From Acidithiobacillus marinus (GTDB lineage: Bacteria; Pseudomonadota; Gammaproteobacteria; Acidithiobacillales; Acidithiobacillaceae): a stretch of 64,000 bases of DNA. The stretch is taken from contig NZ_MXAV01000004.1 in NCBI RefSeq assembly GCF_002847505.1, positions 1 through 64,000 of the forward strand, read 5' to 3'. Each line of letters starts with the position of its first letter. Within the stretch, counting starts at the first letter, position 1. The position numbers and the translations under genes were made by a program. The notes beneath the pieces are model-generated. The model saw only the letters and a list, made by a program, of their open reading frames with translations, had not been told where the DNA came from and did no database searches. This document shows positions 1 through 8,937 of the stretch, piece by piece.

Positions 1-473
1 CGCCGACGGCATGGACATGGGCCATATCCACTCTGGTACGGGGCTTCTGGCACATAGTGGTCAATCACCCGCCACAGGAGCGTGTCGGTCTCGCCGACTA
101 GGCGGGCTACGGTCAATACCGGCATCTCCCGCACCAGGGTCATGATCAGCGCTTCGAAGAGCAGGGTGAAATGCGAGCCTTCCCGTGCCCAGGGAACAGA
201 TATCTGATGCACTCCATGCTCCTGGCACTTCACACGAGGTACGCGGGCATGGAGATAGGCTTCATGCTGGAAGAAATCCATGTGCCGCCAAGTATGGTCA
301 CGGGTATCATGTACCGGACACTCCTCACCACAGACGGAGCAAGCAAAGCGACTACCCTTGGGAAAGTTGATGTGCAGATCCAGGCGTTTCTCCTCCACCG
401 TGAAAGTCACATGATCCACCAACCACGGCGGAACCAATCCTAACGCGAGAGAAAACAGCTCTTCAGGGACCAT
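1..473 (-). pseudogene. ISL3-family transposase, N-terminal part, frameshifted
   Basis: Reading leftward from an ATG at 473 (GGAG ribosome site about 8 bases upstream) gives about 145 residues of an ISL3 transposase. It shows the zinc-binding N-terminal domain (CSVCGEECP near residues 46-54, then a HTWRH stretch and KCQEHG) and the following helix-turn-helix region (LTVARLVGETDTLLWRVIDHY). The family-typical continuation RVDMAHVHAVG, leading to the catalytic domain, is found in a different frame. The break lies at or near a run of four G at 40-43 (CCCC on the coding strand); losing one base restores VPEARTRVDMAHVHAVG. This is either a real inactivating frameshift or a sequencing error in a homopolymer. 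The DDE catalytic part lies outside the window. Confidence 0.7.
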
Positions 474-546
474 CAGCTAACTCCAATTCAGGGCACGACC
501 GCTCCACAGCATTCTACCCCCTACCCACTCAATCTGACGAAGAGCC
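1..546 (-). mobile_element. ISL3-family insertion sequence, truncated by the window edge
   Basis: The minus strand carries the 5' part of an ISL3-type transposase gene, and its outer end is marked by a terminal sequence starting GGCTCTTCGTCAGATTGAG that reads inward from 546. A GGCTCTT start is typical of ISL3-family inverted repeats. Directly outside lies GTAATTTC (547-554), the expected place for the 8-bp target duplication of this family. The other end lies outside the window, so neither the inverted repeat pair nor the duplication can be confirmed. Immediately downstream is the C-terminal half of a YbjN-like gene, which suggests the element interrupted that gene. Confidence 0.75.
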
Positions 547-548
547 GT

Positions 549-764
549 AATTTCGAGTTGGATATGGAAGACGGCGAAATCAATTTCAAGACCATTTTAC
601 AGGCCCCTGCCAGCGTATTATCTACCGATTTGTTGCGTCCCTATTTACTGGTAGGGGTAGAAACCATCAATCATTATCTGCCGGGGCTGGACAAGGTGCT
701 GGCTGGTCAGGAAACGCCCGCAGCAGCCATCAAGGCGCTGGAGACCGGGACAGCGGTGCACTAG
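549..764 (+). pseudogene. YbjN-domain protein, C-terminal remnant cut by the IS
   Basis: An open frame runs from the IS end to a stop at 764 and encodes about 71 residues starting NFELDMEDGEINFKT and containing INHYLPGLDKVLAGQ. This matches the C-terminal half of YbjN-type (type III chaperone-like fold) proteins, which have a GNFELD..DGE...KT strand pair and a helix with YLPG...V..G..P.EAI. The N-terminal half and start codon are missing, consistent with interruption by the ISL3 element ending at 546. A TTG at 558 could serve as a start, but no convincing ribosome site is present. The 3' end overlaps the convergent SPOR gene by 35 bp. YbjN proteins are of poorly defined, possibly regulatory or stress-related, function. 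Confidence 0.6.
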
Positions 765-1593
765 AGTTTGCGCCGATGATACCCTTGCCGATCAGCAGGG
801 GGGTGATGCCCATGCCACGAATTTTGGCCAGAGTCGGCTGGGCCTCGGCCAGGGAGTCAAAAGTCCGGGTTTGCAGCCGATAGAGCGTATTGCTGCCGTT
901 ATTGTCGACCTTGGACATACTGGTGCTGACCCCCAGCAGGGCCAGACGATCGCGAAGGACCACCGCCGCAGCCCGGTTGGTGAACGCTCCCACCTGGATG
1001 GTGACCGGCTGATGCACGGGCATGGCAAGGGCGCTGTCAGTGGCTGCGGCGGGAATGCCGGGACCACTCCCGAGAATATCTGCGGGAATATCCACATGCA
1101 TTTTCGGCAATATCTGATAAAAGTTGAAATCTACCCCACTGCGAGTGGAGGCCGCCGGCGCGGTTGCCGGGCTGCTGCTCGTCGTGCTTGCCAGCGCTGA
1201 ACTGACGGTGTTGGCTGCGGCTGATACGCTGCCGGGGAGGACAGCGGCGGCCAGGGCCATGGAGCTGGCGCTGCTGGTTACTTGCGATGTGGCACTACTG
1301 TTGGCAGATGCTGTTGCTGCAGTACTGCCGTTGGTACCCGGCAGCAGACCCAGTTTGCCGGTGTTGATGGGTAATTGCGCAATCCACCACCAGACCCCGG
1401 CACTGAGCAGGAGGATCAGAAAAAGCAGCACCCAGGGCCAGCGCCGAACGCTGCGCGGTGCAGCAGAGGGTTGCGTGTCTTCCTCTTCTGCATATATTTC
1501 TTCAGGTTCCACTGGTTGCGGTCGGCGCGGAGGTGGCGCTGGGCGCTGTTCTCCTGATGGTGGGCGGCTGGTCTGGTTTTTGTAGTCGCGCAT
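730..1593 (-). CDS. SPOR-domain inner-membrane protein (FtsN-like)
   Basis: 287 residues. The N-terminus is short, cytoplasmic and rich in proline and acidic residues. One membrane segment follows near residues 53-72 (WPWVLLFLILLL). Then comes a long Ala/Ser/Thr-rich periplasmic linker and a C-terminal SPOR domain from about residue 195 (VTIQVGAFTNRAAAVVLRD ... LYRLQTRTF). SPOR domains bind denuded septal peptidoglycan, so a role in division or cell wall remodelling is likely. The architecture resembles FtsN, but the sequence between the domains is low-complexity and exact orthology is not shown. It begins 6 bases after the argS stop, as in many proteobacteria, and is probably cotranscribed with it. 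Confidence 0.9.
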   Translation of the reverse strand: MRDYKNQTSRPPSGEQRPAPPPRRPQPVEPEEIYAEEEDTQPSAAPRSVRRWPWVLLFLILLLSAGVWWWIAQLPINTGKLGLLPGTNGSTAATASANSSATSQVTSSASSMALAAAVLPGSVSAAANTVSSALASTTSSSPATAPAASTRSGVDFNFYQILPKMHVDIPADILGSGPGIPAAATDSALAMPVHQPVTIQVGAFTNRAAAVVLRDRLALLGVSTSMSKVDNNGSNTLYRLQTRTFDSLAEAQPTLAKIRGMGITPLLIGKGIIGANSSAPLSRSPAP

Positions 1594-1599
1594 GACAGC

Positions 1600-3342
1600 C
1601 TACATTTGCTCCGGCGCCGCGACACCCAGCAGACGCAAGCCATTGGCAATGGTCTGGGCAACCCCCTTGCAGAGGATCAGGCGGGCATGGCGTAAAGGGG
1701 TTTCCTCCACAAGAATTCTCGTCGAGTTGTAGTAGGTGTGAAAAGAAGCTGCCAGATCCCGTAAATAAAAGGCGATCTGATGCGGTTCCCGATCCCGGGC
1801 GGCACTTTGTACCACTTCCGGAAAGCGCCAGAGGACATCTGTGAGCGCCAGTTCGCGGGGATCCTGGAGGCATTCCAGGTCAGCTTCATGGTCTGCGGGC
1901 AGGCTCAAGCCCTTTTCGGCAGCCTGGCGGAGCATGGAATAGACCCGGGCATGGGCGTACTGGATATAAAACACCGGATTCTCTTCCGAGTGCTTCTTGG
2001 CCAGATCGAGATCAAAGTCGAGATGCTGGTCGGCACGTCGCAGGACATAGAAAAAGCGGGCGGCATCATTGCCGACTTCCTCGCGCAGCTCGCGCAAGGT
2101 AACGAATTCGCCGGCGCGGGTGGACATGGAGACTTTTTCCGTGCCGCGATACAAAATAGCAAACTGTACCAGCACCACTTCCAGTTGGTCGTCATTCAGG
2201 CCCAAAGCCTGCAGCGCCGCCCTGACCCGGGGTACATAGCCGTGATGGTCTGCGCCCCACATATCGATGACCCGGGTAAAGCCCCGGGCGAATTTTTCGG
2301 CATGGTAGGCGATGTCAGACGCAAAGTAGGTATAAGCCCCGTTTTCGCGGCGAATGACCCGGTCCTTGTCGTCGCCAAAAGCTGTGGATTTGAACCAGAG
2401 CGCGCCCTCCTGCAGATAGCAGTGACCCGCCGACTCCAGTGCGGCTACAGCCCGGTCAACGGCACCAGAATCCACCAGTTGCCGTTCGGAATACCAGTTT
2501 TGATAATGCACCCCAAACTGTTCCAGATCGGCGCGGATGTCGCTGAGAATGCTGTCCAGCCCGGCACTGTGCAGGATCTGGTAGTCATCCTTACCCAGGC
2601 GTTCTTTCAGGTGTGCAATCAGAGCGTCTATGGCCGCATCCGGGTCTTCCATGGCGGGCAGGTCGGGCATTTCGCTGCGGGCATGTTGCAGCGCTTCGCC
2701 CACCTGCGTGCGGAGTTCAGCCGCAATTTCGCGCACATAATCCCCTCGGTAGCTGTTGTCGGGGAAAGCCCAGGGTAACAGGCCTGCCGCTTCCAGATAA
2801 CGCATGAAGACACTGGCGGCGAGAATGTCCATTTGCCGGCCGGCGTCATTCACATAATATTCACAAAAAACGTCATAACCATTGAAGCGCAGAATATTGG
2901 CCAGACTTGCACCATAGGCGGCACCCCGACCATGACCTACATGCAGTGGACCGGTAGGATTGGCGGAAACAAACTCCAGTTGCAGTTTTTGCTGCCCGCC
3001 TTGCTGGTTGGCTCCGAACTGATTTTTCTCGGCCTGGATTTTGGCGATGACCCCATGGAAGGCGGCAGGAGCCAGGAAGAAATTGATGAAGCCGGGCCCG
3101 GCAATTTCCGTGCGCACAATCCAGTCACTGGCAGGAAGGGCTGCTATGATGGCTGCGGCCAGATCCCGGGGTTTGCGCCCGGCCTTTTTGGCCAGCAGCA
3201 GGGCGATATTGCTGGCCAGATCCCCGTGTTCCTGCTGTTTGGGGCGATCCAGTTCGAGATTTTCCGGAATCTCCGGAATGATCCCCTCACGCCGAAGGTT
3301 TTCGAGAGCCGCTTGCAGGGGCTGGAGAACAAATGCTTTCAC
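1600..3342 (-). CDS. argS: arginyl-tRNA synthetase
   Basis: 580 residues, the usual length. A class I synthetase that charges tRNA-Arg with arginine using ATP. The N-terminal Add1 domain precedes the catalytic core, which has the HIGH-type signature HVGHG at residues 134-138 after SANPTGP. The degenerate KMSKS loop appears as [12 protein letters not shown], as is normal for ArgRS. The C-terminal anticodon-binding (DALR) domain ends in [12 protein letters not shown]. The ATG at 3342 is used. The SPOR protein gene follows 6 bases downstream. No unusual features. Confidence 0.98.
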   Translation of the reverse strand: MKAFVLQPLQAALENLRREGIIPEIPENLELDRPKQQEHGDLASNIALLLAKKAGRKPRDLAAAIIAALPASDWIVRTEIAGPGFINFFLAPAAFHGVIAKIQAEKNQFGANQQGGQQKLQLEFVSANPTGPLHVGHGRGAAYGASLANILRFNGYDVFCEYYVNDAGRQMDILAASVFMRYLEAAGLLPWAFPDNSYRGDYVREIAAELRTQVGEALQHARSEMPDLPAMEDPDAAIDALIAHLKERLGKDDYQILHSAGLDSILSDIRADLEQFGVHYQNWYSERQLVDSGAVDRAVAALESAGHCYLQEGALWFKSTAFGDDKDRVIRRENGAYTYFASDIAYHAEKFARGFTRVIDMWGADHHGYVPRVRAALQALGLNDDQLEVVLVQFAILYRGTEKVSMSTRAGEFVTLRELREEVGNDAARFFYVLRRADQHLDFDLDLAKKHSEENPVFYIQYAHARVYSMLRQAAEKGLSLPADHEADLECLQDPRELALTDVLWRFPEVVQSAARDREPHQIAFYLRDLAASFHTYYNSTRILVEETPLRHARLILCKGVAQTIANGLRLLGVAAPEQM

Positions 3343-3480
3343 GGGGCTACCTTATTCAGTCAATTTTTGCTTTAGTGTAACTGATGTGGACGCTTTACGG
3401 CAGGGGTTGTTGTATGTTTGTCACGTTGGCAGTGGATGACCTCGCCAAAGACTGGCGCATGATGGAGGGAGTGGATAACG

Positions 3481-4395
3481 ATGCATGATTATTGGGGAGC
3501 GTTCTGGCGCTGGTTCACCACGCCCTGGCATTTACCGGGCAATATCCTGATTCAGCCCCTGGGAATTGTCGAATTTGTACTGATTCTGGTGTTTCTCTGG
3601 TGGGGGGCTATCTGGTTGCGGCGGCTGACCCGCAGAACCCTGACCCGCAGTCTGGGTGCCGCTACGGCTTATGCCATCTCGCGGCTGACCTATTATGTGG
3701 TTATTGCGCTGGGAATTCTCATCGCCCTGCAGACAGTCGGGGTCAATCTCAGCAGCTTGAGCATTCTCGGTGGTGTGGTCGGTGTGGGCCTCGGTTTTGG
3801 CTTGCAGAATATATTCAGCAACTTTGCTTCCGGACTGATCCTGCTCTTTGAACACAGTATCAAAGTGGGAGATTACATTCAGATCAAGGAAAACGGTCTG
3901 CATGGTGAAGTCAAAAGACTCAGTGTTCGCTATACCCAGGTGATGACCAATGATCACGTCGATATTCTGGTACCCAACTCCCAGTTTGTGAACGGAGAGG
4001 TGATTAATTGGAGTCTCGATGATGCGGTCATGCGCGTGCACATTCCCTTCCGGGTTCCCTATGGTACCGATCGGGAAAAACTCCGGGAGCTGGTGGTCAG
4101 TACTGCACGGGCACAGCCTTTATGCGTCAGTAATGATCGCTATCAGCCCTCTCTCTGGATTAACGCTTTTGGGGAGGCAGGTTATGAATGCGAAATGATT
4201 GTCTGGGTGGACAAGGAGGGATTGATGCGGCCAGGGAATACCCGGGCGACCTTTAATTGGGCATTGGCGGAAGCCCTCGAAAAAGCCGGTATTGAAATTC
4301 CGCGTCCCCGTCAGGAGGTGGTCTTGGCCCCTTCGGCGGCTTCGGCTTTTGCAGAAGCCGCGAACCCGCTTTCTTCCTCTTCTTCTGCAACATAG
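3481..4395 (+). CDS. small-conductance mechanosensitive channel, MscS family
   Basis: 304 residues with three predicted membrane segments in the first 125 residues. The pore-lining TM3 carries the Gly/Ala-rich pattern GVGLGFGLQNIFSNFASG at about 101-118, followed by the MscS beta domain (HSIKVGDYIQI) and a mixed C-terminal domain. It opens under membrane tension to release solutes during hypo-osmotic shock. The C-terminus is low-complexity (Ala/Ser-rich), and its last 85 bp overlap the 3' end of the convergent MFS gene. It could be an MscK/YbdG-type paralogue, but the size fits core MscS-like channels. Confidence 0.93.
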   Translation: MHDYWGAFWRWFTTPWHLPGNILIQPLGIVEFVLILVFLWWGAIWLRRLTRRTLTRSLGAATAYAISRLTYYVVIALGILIALQTVGVNLSSLSILGGVVGVGLGFGLQNIFSNFASGLILLFEHSIKVGDYIQIKENGLHGEVKRLSVRYTQVMTNDHVDILVPNSQFVNGEVINWSLDDAVMRVHIPFRVPYGTDREKLRELVVSTARAQPLCVSNDRYQPSLWINAFGEAGYECEMIVWVDKEGLMRPGNTRATFNWALAEALEKAGIEIPRPRQEVVLAPSAASAFAEAANPLSSSSSAT

Positions 4396-5888
4396 TTGCC
4401 AGGCCCTGTGGCTGTTTGCAGGCGGCGTGGAGGAGTGATGAAAATATAGGCGATCAAGGCTGCCCCTAGACAAATCCACATGGACAGGCGCAGCAGATTG
4501 TCCATGCTCAGGGTATCCGCCTTGACCAATATCAAATGGTGTAGGGTTGCGGGTGAAAAATCAAAATTGTCATGGAACCGACTGATCTGTCCGCGCAAAT
4601 GATCCGTCGCCATGGCGCTGTAGCGGCTCCAATAGACACTCAGCAGACTGACACCGATATTGGCACTGAACACGCGAATGAAATTGCTGGTCGTTGCGGC
4701 AGAGGAGATTTCCGCGCTGTTTAATCCAGAAAGAATGATGAGGGTCAAGGGCACAAAGAGCATGCCGACGCCAATGCCAATCAGCAGAATGGGGATAAAC
4801 AGATCGGACAGACTGCTCATGGGGCTGAGATAGGCGTGTCCATAGGCAAAGGCAAAAATCAGGAAACAGAGGCTGGCCAGGCGGCGTAAACCCAACAAAC
4901 TCCGAAGCCGGTCCATCAGAGTGGACATGGGAATGGCGCCGAGGCCAATAGGGAAAAGCACCAGGCTGGCCCAGAACCCATTGAAGCCCAGGTCTTCTTC
5001 GGCCCAGAGGGGCAAAATGGAAGCCCAGCCCATGAACATGGCCCAACCCAGGCAGAGCAGTACTAGCCCCAGCCAGTAATTACGCCGCTTGAGAAAATGG
5101 ATTTCCAGCAGGGGGTGAGCGGTTTCGCTTTCCCGCCAGGCAAAGAGAGTGAAAAATATCAGGGCGAGCAGGGTCATTTTCAGAATGAATGCGGAATGCC
5201 ACCAGCCATATTCTTCCCCCTGGTCGAGGACAATCTGCAGGCTCATCAGCCCTCCGTACAGGAGTCCGAATCCCCAGCCGTCAAAAGGCGGCAGTTTTTT
5301 TTGTCCCGCATCTCGGGCATCTCGGGGAATCCCGCTGCTGCCGAGGAAGAAAGCCAGCATCCAGAACGGCAGAGAGAGCAGGAAAATGCTGCGATATCCT
5401 AATTCCGTGGCCAGTAATCCGCCCAGGGCCGGTCCGAAGAAAAAGGGCATGAGCATGGCATTACTCCAGAATACGGTCACCAGGCCACGATGGCGCTCCT
5501 GGCTGTGGCGTAAAAACAAACTTTGACTGAGGGGCACCAGCAGCCCGGCGGCAATGCCTTCCAGAGCCCGGGAAAGGAGCATGATCCAGAGATTGCTAGT
5601 GGTCGCGCTGATGAGGGTGCCCAGGGTGGCGACCATGACCGCCGCCTGAAAGACGCGGCGCATACCGAAGCGCTGGGTAGTCCAGGGCATGAGAGTAATC
5701 CCCAGTGACCAATGGACAATGAAGTAGGTCAGGGTCCACAGAGCGTGATTGTTGCTGGTAGATAGTCCTCCTGCAATATAAGGAAAAATACCCTGCACCG
5801 AGGCACCATCAAAAGAACCCATGGCTAGAGCCAGGGCCACACCGGCGAATAGTGGCCAGGTTCTGGACAATGGCTGGATGCTCTGCAT
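4311..5888 (-). CDS. MFS efflux transporter, DHA2 (EmrB/QacA) type, 14 membrane segments
   Basis: 525 residues, mostly hydrophobic, with about 14 predicted membrane helices. This size and helix count fit the drug:H+ antiporter-2 group (EmrB/QacA). A motif C-like glycine-rich stretch (LEGIAAGLLVPLSQ) lies in the N-terminal half. ATG 5888 is preceded by AGGGAGG at good spacing. The last roughly 30 residues are Glu/Ala-rich and lie in the 85-bp overlap with mscS. A LysR-type regulator is divergently transcribed 91 bp away and probably controls it. The substrate cannot be told from sequence; no EmrA-like membrane-fusion gene is next to it. Confidence 0.9.
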   Translation of the reverse strand: MQSIQPLSRTWPLFAGVALALAMGSFDGASVQGIFPYIAGGLSTSNNHALWTLTYFIVHWSLGITLMPWTTQRFGMRRVFQAAVMVATLGTLISATTSNLWIMLLSRALEGIAAGLLVPLSQSLFLRHSQERHRGLVTVFWSNAMLMPFFFGPALGGLLATELGYRSIFLLSLPFWMLAFFLGSSGIPRDARDAGQKKLPPFDGWGFGLLYGGLMSLQIVLDQGEEYGWWHSAFILKMTLLALIFFTLFAWRESETAHPLLEIHFLKRRNYWLGLVLLCLGWAMFMGWASILPLWAEEDLGFNGFWASLVLFPIGLGAIPMSTLMDRLRSLLGLRRLASLCFLIFAFAYGHAYLSPMSSLSDLFIPILLIGIGVGMLFVPLTLIILSGLNSAEISSAATTSNFIRVFSANIGVSLLSVYWSRYSAMATDHLRGQISRFHDNFDFSPATLHHLILVKADTLSMDNLLRLSMWICLGAALIAYIFITPPRRLQTATGPGNYVAEEEEESGFAASAKAEAAEGAKTTS

Positions 5889-5918
5889 CAGATGCCTCCC
5901 TGTAAATTTGCCCTACTC

Positions 5919-5929
5919 TAGCGCCGCTA
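5919..5929. promoter_or_regulatory. inverted repeat in MFS/LysR divergent promoter region
   Basis: TAGCG-C-CGCTA is an 11-bp perfect inverted repeat in the 91-bp gap between the divergent MFS and LysR genes. Its place suits a LysR-type operator, which usually autoregulates and controls the divergent neighbour. The rest of the gap is AT-rich (ACTAATATACAACCAATAG). Inference only. Confidence 0.4.
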
Positions 5930-5979
5930 CTAATATACAACCAATAGATTGATTTGCTCTTATTCATCGGAAAATCCAA

Positions 5980-6876
5980 TTGAAAATTCATGCCGAAGCC
6001 TTGTTGACCTTTTTGGCGGTTGCCGAAGCAGGAGGGGTGGGACGCGGAGCCAGCCATCTGCAACGCAGCCAGCCCGCTGTTTCCGAACGCCTGCGAGCCT
6101 TGCAGCTGACTTTAGGAGAACCTCTTTATCAGCGAAATGGGCGCAATATCCAACTGACTGCCGCCGGAGAGTCGCTGTTGCCTTATGCCCGGAGGCTGCG
6201 TGAAAATCTAGCAGAGGTGGAAAGCTGGTCGGCGCGCCGCCAGAATCTGCAGGAAGGCAGTTTGCGCATAGCGGCCACCAATACCGTCGCCAATTATTTT
6301 CTGATGGAGCATCTGGCCCGTTTCCGCAGTAGCTACCCGAGCATCCAGCTGCAATTGAAAACTGGTCCGCTGCCCGACAACCTAGCTTTGGGTAGTTGGG
6401 ATTTGCTGTTTACCGAAGAACAGATTGCCGCAGATCATTTGCCCCGGCACATGGAACAGGAAGCCTGGCGGGAAGATGAATTGGTGGCGATTTTGCCCCG
6501 GGAGCATCCCTGGGTACAGGAGGGGCGTCAATCGGCAGGTTGGGAGGAGATTCTGCAACAACCTGTTGTCTGGCGGGAGGCGCATTCCGGGATTCGGCGT
6601 CGGGTGGAAGCAGCTATTGCCCACGCCGGACTTTGTACACGCTGCAGCGTCGAAGTGACGGGTGTCGAGGCGCTGCGCGATGCTGTGGCAGCAGGTCTGG
6701 GTATTGGTTTTGCTTCGGTGGAAGCGTTGGATAAGGTGCGCTGGTCTTTGGCTTCCCTGCGCCTGGAACCGCCCCGGGGGCTGTTCTGGACTCTGTTTTT
6801 AATCCGTCCCCAGGTGGATTTTCAGTCGCGGGCAGTCAGGGTGTTTTTGCAGTTGCTGCAGGGCAATGATTTTTAG
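5980..6876 (+). CDS. LysR-family transcriptional regulator
   Basis: 298 residues, standard LysR length. The N-terminal winged helix-turn-helix (LLTFLAVAEAGGVGRGASHLQRSQPAVSER, residues 8-37) is followed by a linker and a periplasmic-binding-like effector domain. The start is TTG at 5980; there is no ATG that keeps the whole HTH. Divergent orientation from the MFS exporter suggests it regulates that gene in response to a small molecule. It resembles the group of LysR regulators with a shortened HTH core loop (GGVGRGASHL rather than GSFSRAAEAL), which is unusual but leaves the recognition helix intact. Confidence 0.93.
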   Translation: MKIHAEALLTFLAVAEAGGVGRGASHLQRSQPAVSERLRALQLTLGEPLYQRNGRNIQLTAAGESLLPYARRLRENLAEVESWSARRQNLQEGSLRIAATNTVANYFLMEHLARFRSSYPSIQLQLKTGPLPDNLALGSWDLLFTEEQIAADHLPRHMEQEAWREDELVAILPREHPWVQEGRQSAGWEEILQQPVVWREAHSGIRRRVEAAIAHAGLCTRCSVEVTGVEALRDAVAAGLGIGFASVEALDKVRWSLASLRLEPPRGLFWTLFLIRPQVDFQSRAVRVFLQLLQGNDF

Positions 6877-6947
6877 AGGGGCCAGGCACAGAGGAGGCGA
6901 TCGGCGCAAAAAGTATCCTCAAGCCTCTCCGCTTTGCTGTTCAGATT

Positions 6948-7841
6948 TTACGTCGTCATCAGAAACACGCCCGAACCCCCCGCCGGGTGCTCCAGCCAGA
7001 TCAGAGGCAGTTCGGGGCGCTGCTCACTAAGGGCTATTTCCGCGTCTCCGGTTTCCACGATCAATACCCCACCGGCTTCGAGATGCTGCGGCGCCTGCTC
7101 CAGCAGGGGGAGCAGGCATTCCAGACCGTCTGTTCCGGCCGCCAGTGCGAGGCGCGGCTCATGGGTATATTCTGGCGGCAATTCGGCCATGGCGGCGGCA
7201 TCTACATAGGGTGGATTGCTGATGATCAGATCATAGCGCTGTCCGCCCAAAGCGGAAAACAGGTCAGACTGATAAAGTTGCACCTGATCTTCCAGGCCAT
7301 GCTGTAACACATTGGCGCGGGCGACATTCAGGGCATCTGGTGAAATATCCACGGCATCCACATCAGCATGGGGAAAGCGCAGAGCCAGGGTAATGGCCAT
7401 GCATCCTGAACCGGTACCGATTTCCAGAATGCGACGCACCCGGGTTTCGTCCACCCAAGGGGCAAAGCCCTCTTCGATGAAGGGCTCAATCAGGCTGCGC
7501 GGAATCAGCACCCGTTCATCCACCATAAAGCGCAAACCGGCAAACCAGGCTTCGCCGGTGATATAGGCTGCCGGGCGGCGAAGTATTTCGCGCTGATAAA
7601 AATGGTTCAGAACCAGATGTTTTTCTTCAGGCAAAAGCCGGGCGTTGCTGAAGTCGCCCAGATCTTCCGGTTCCAGGTGTAATGCCCGGGCCAGAATCAG
7701 GTCGGCTTCCGCCCGGGGATTTTGCTGGCCCTGGCTGAAATCCAGACGGGCGGCGGCAAAACGACTGGCTCCCCAACGGCGGAAATCACCTACGCTGGAC
7801 AGAGTATGCTCGGCCAGGTGTATATATTGTTCGAGGCGCAT
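6948..7841 (-). CDS. prmB: ribosomal protein uL3 N5-glutamine methyltransferase
   Basis: 297 residues from ATG 7841; a longer frame upstream is non-homologous. It has the AdoMet-binding motif EIGTGSGCMAITLA near residues 140-153 and the glutamine methyltransferase signature NPPY at 209-212 (ISNPPYVDAAAM). PrmB-type proteins methylate a glutamine in ribosomal protein uL3. The family also contains PrmC/HemK, but the N-terminal region (MRLEQYIHLAEHTL, YITGEAWFAGLRF) is of the PrmB kind, and no prfA is adjacent. The start overlaps the TAA of the upstream exonuclease gene (TAATG), implying translational coupling. Confidence 0.9.
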   Translation of the reverse strand: MRLEQYIHLAEHTLSSVGDFRRWGASRFAAARLDFSQGQQNPRAEADLILARALHLEPEDLGDFSNARLLPEEKHLVLNHFYQREILRRPAAYITGEAWFAGLRFMVDERVLIPRSLIEPFIEEGFAPWVDETRVRRILEIGTGSGCMAITLALRFPHADVDAVDISPDALNVARANVLQHGLEDQVQLYQSDLFSALGGQRYDLIISNPPYVDAAAMAELPPEYTHEPRLALAAGTDGLECLLPLLEQAPQHLEAGGVLIVETGDAEIALSEQRPELPLIWLEHPAGGSGVFLMTT

Positions 7842-8602
7842 TATTGGATCTCCAGCCAGACGGGACAATGATCGGAGCCGGTAACTTCCGTGGCAATACC
7901 GGCGTCTTGCAGGCGCGGCAAGAGACTCTGGTGTACCCAGAAATAATCCAGACGCCAGCCAATGTCCCGACTGCGTGCGTCGGTGCGCTGGCTCCACCAG
8001 GAATAGCGCGCCGCATCGGGATGAAAATGGCGAAAACTGTCTACCCAGCCGTGCTGTTCCCATAAATCCAGACAGGCTCTTTCTTCGGGCAGAAAGCCAG
8101 AGATGCGCTGGTTTTCCTTAGGCCGGGCAAGATCTATGGGGCGGTGGGCCGTGTTGACGTCACCGCAAAATACCACTGGACGACCTGCCGCTACCTGCTG
8201 ATTGATCCTCTCCAGAAAGGCCGCATAAAAATCCAGCTTGAACGCCAGTCTTTCACTATCTTTTTTGCCGTTGGGGAAATAAACATTGTAAAGATCAAAA
8301 TCACCGCAATCAGTGACGACGACCCTCCCCTCGGCATCAAAGCGGTCGATCCCCAGCCCCGGGTGAGCCAGACAATCAGCGCCCTTGCAGAAGGTGGCAA
8401 CACCACTGTATCCGGGGCGTTCGGCCACTGCCCAGCAACTGCTGTAACCATCGAGCCGGCTTTCTTCTGGACCCATGGTGGCAGGATTGGCCTTGCTTTC
8501 CTGAATGCAGAGCAGATCGGGTTTGACCTTGTCCACCCAGTCGCGCAGTCCCTTGCGGCAGGCTGCCCGCCAGCCATTCACGTTCCAGCTGTAAAGACGC
8601 AT
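7841..8602 (-). CDS. exodeoxyribonuclease III (AP endonuclease), copy 1
   Basis: 253 residues of the endonuclease/exonuclease/phosphatase fold. Metal and catalytic motifs are visible: SWNVNGWRA at the N-terminus, LLCIQESKA with the metal-binding Glu, VVFCGDVNTAH, and the C-terminal SDHCPVWLE with the catalytic Asp-His. It acts in base-excision repair at abasic sites and as a 3'-5' exonuclease. It is followed by prmB with a 1-bp overlap. A second member of the same family lies at 10456-11235. The two differ in insertions (this one has the longer YNVYFPNGKKDSERLAFK loop), so they are diverged paralogues rather than a recent duplication. Confidence 0.93.
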   Translation of the reverse strand: MRLYSWNVNGWRAACRKGLRDWVDKVKPDLLCIQESKANPATMGPEESRLDGYSSCWAVAERPGYSGVATFCKGADCLAHPGLGIDRFDAEGRVVVTDCGDFDLYNVYFPNGKKDSERLAFKLDFYAAFLERINQQVAAGRPVVFCGDVNTAHRPIDLARPKENQRISGFLPEERACLDLWEQHGWVDSFRHFHPDAARYSWWSQRTDARSRDIGWRLDYFWVHQSLLPRLQDAGIATEVTGSDHCPVWLEIQ

Positions 8603-8613
8603 TTGCCTGACCT

Positions 8614-8898
8614 TTAGCGCATCACCCGCACAGCCAGAAAATCGCTGTCGGCAATGACTTTCTCAAGAATGTTACGGGCATTTTCGCCCGCCGTTCCGGC
8701 GGTGGCCAGCAGTGACAGGCCTTCTCGTGCTGCCGTCGGGCTGATGACCCCATGCCGCAGGGCGAGGTGATAAAGTACCGCGACACTCATTTCAGTGTCG
8801 GGCGTTTTGACCAGCTCCTCCTGCAATTGCGCGGAGGGGCCACCGTAGAGCAGCAGTTTTTGGATGTGCTCGATATTGGGAAGTGCTGTTTTATCCAT
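8614..8898 (-). CDS. small protein of unknown function
   Basis: 94 residues, largely alpha-helical by composition (repeated Leu/Ala with Glu/Lys), with no signal peptide, membrane segment or cysteine. I do not recognise the family. It sits 11 bp upstream of an exodeoxyribonuclease III gene and 39 bp downstream of rlmJ on the same strand, so it is probably part of that operon. Codon use resembles its neighbours, and it ends neatly at the neighbouring gene, so it is likely a real gene. Its association with RNA methylation and DNA repair genes is positional only. Confidence 0.7.
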   Translation of the reverse strand: MDKTALPNIEHIQKLLLYGGPSAQLQEELVKTPDTEMSVAVLYHLALRHGVISPTAAREGLSLLATAGTAGENARNILEKVIADSDFLAVRVMR

Positions 8899-8937
8899 CC
8901 TGTTGTCCTTATGGCGCCGGGTGTCAGCGCATGCAGT

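Noticed and set aside
1780-2778. 332-residue open frame on the plus strand inside argS
   Set aside because: Antisense to a well-conserved argS; low-complexity composition and no family likeness.
3415-3487. 24-codon ORF ending inside the mscS start
   Set aside because: Starts at an ATG with no good ribosome site, short and not distinguishable from chance.
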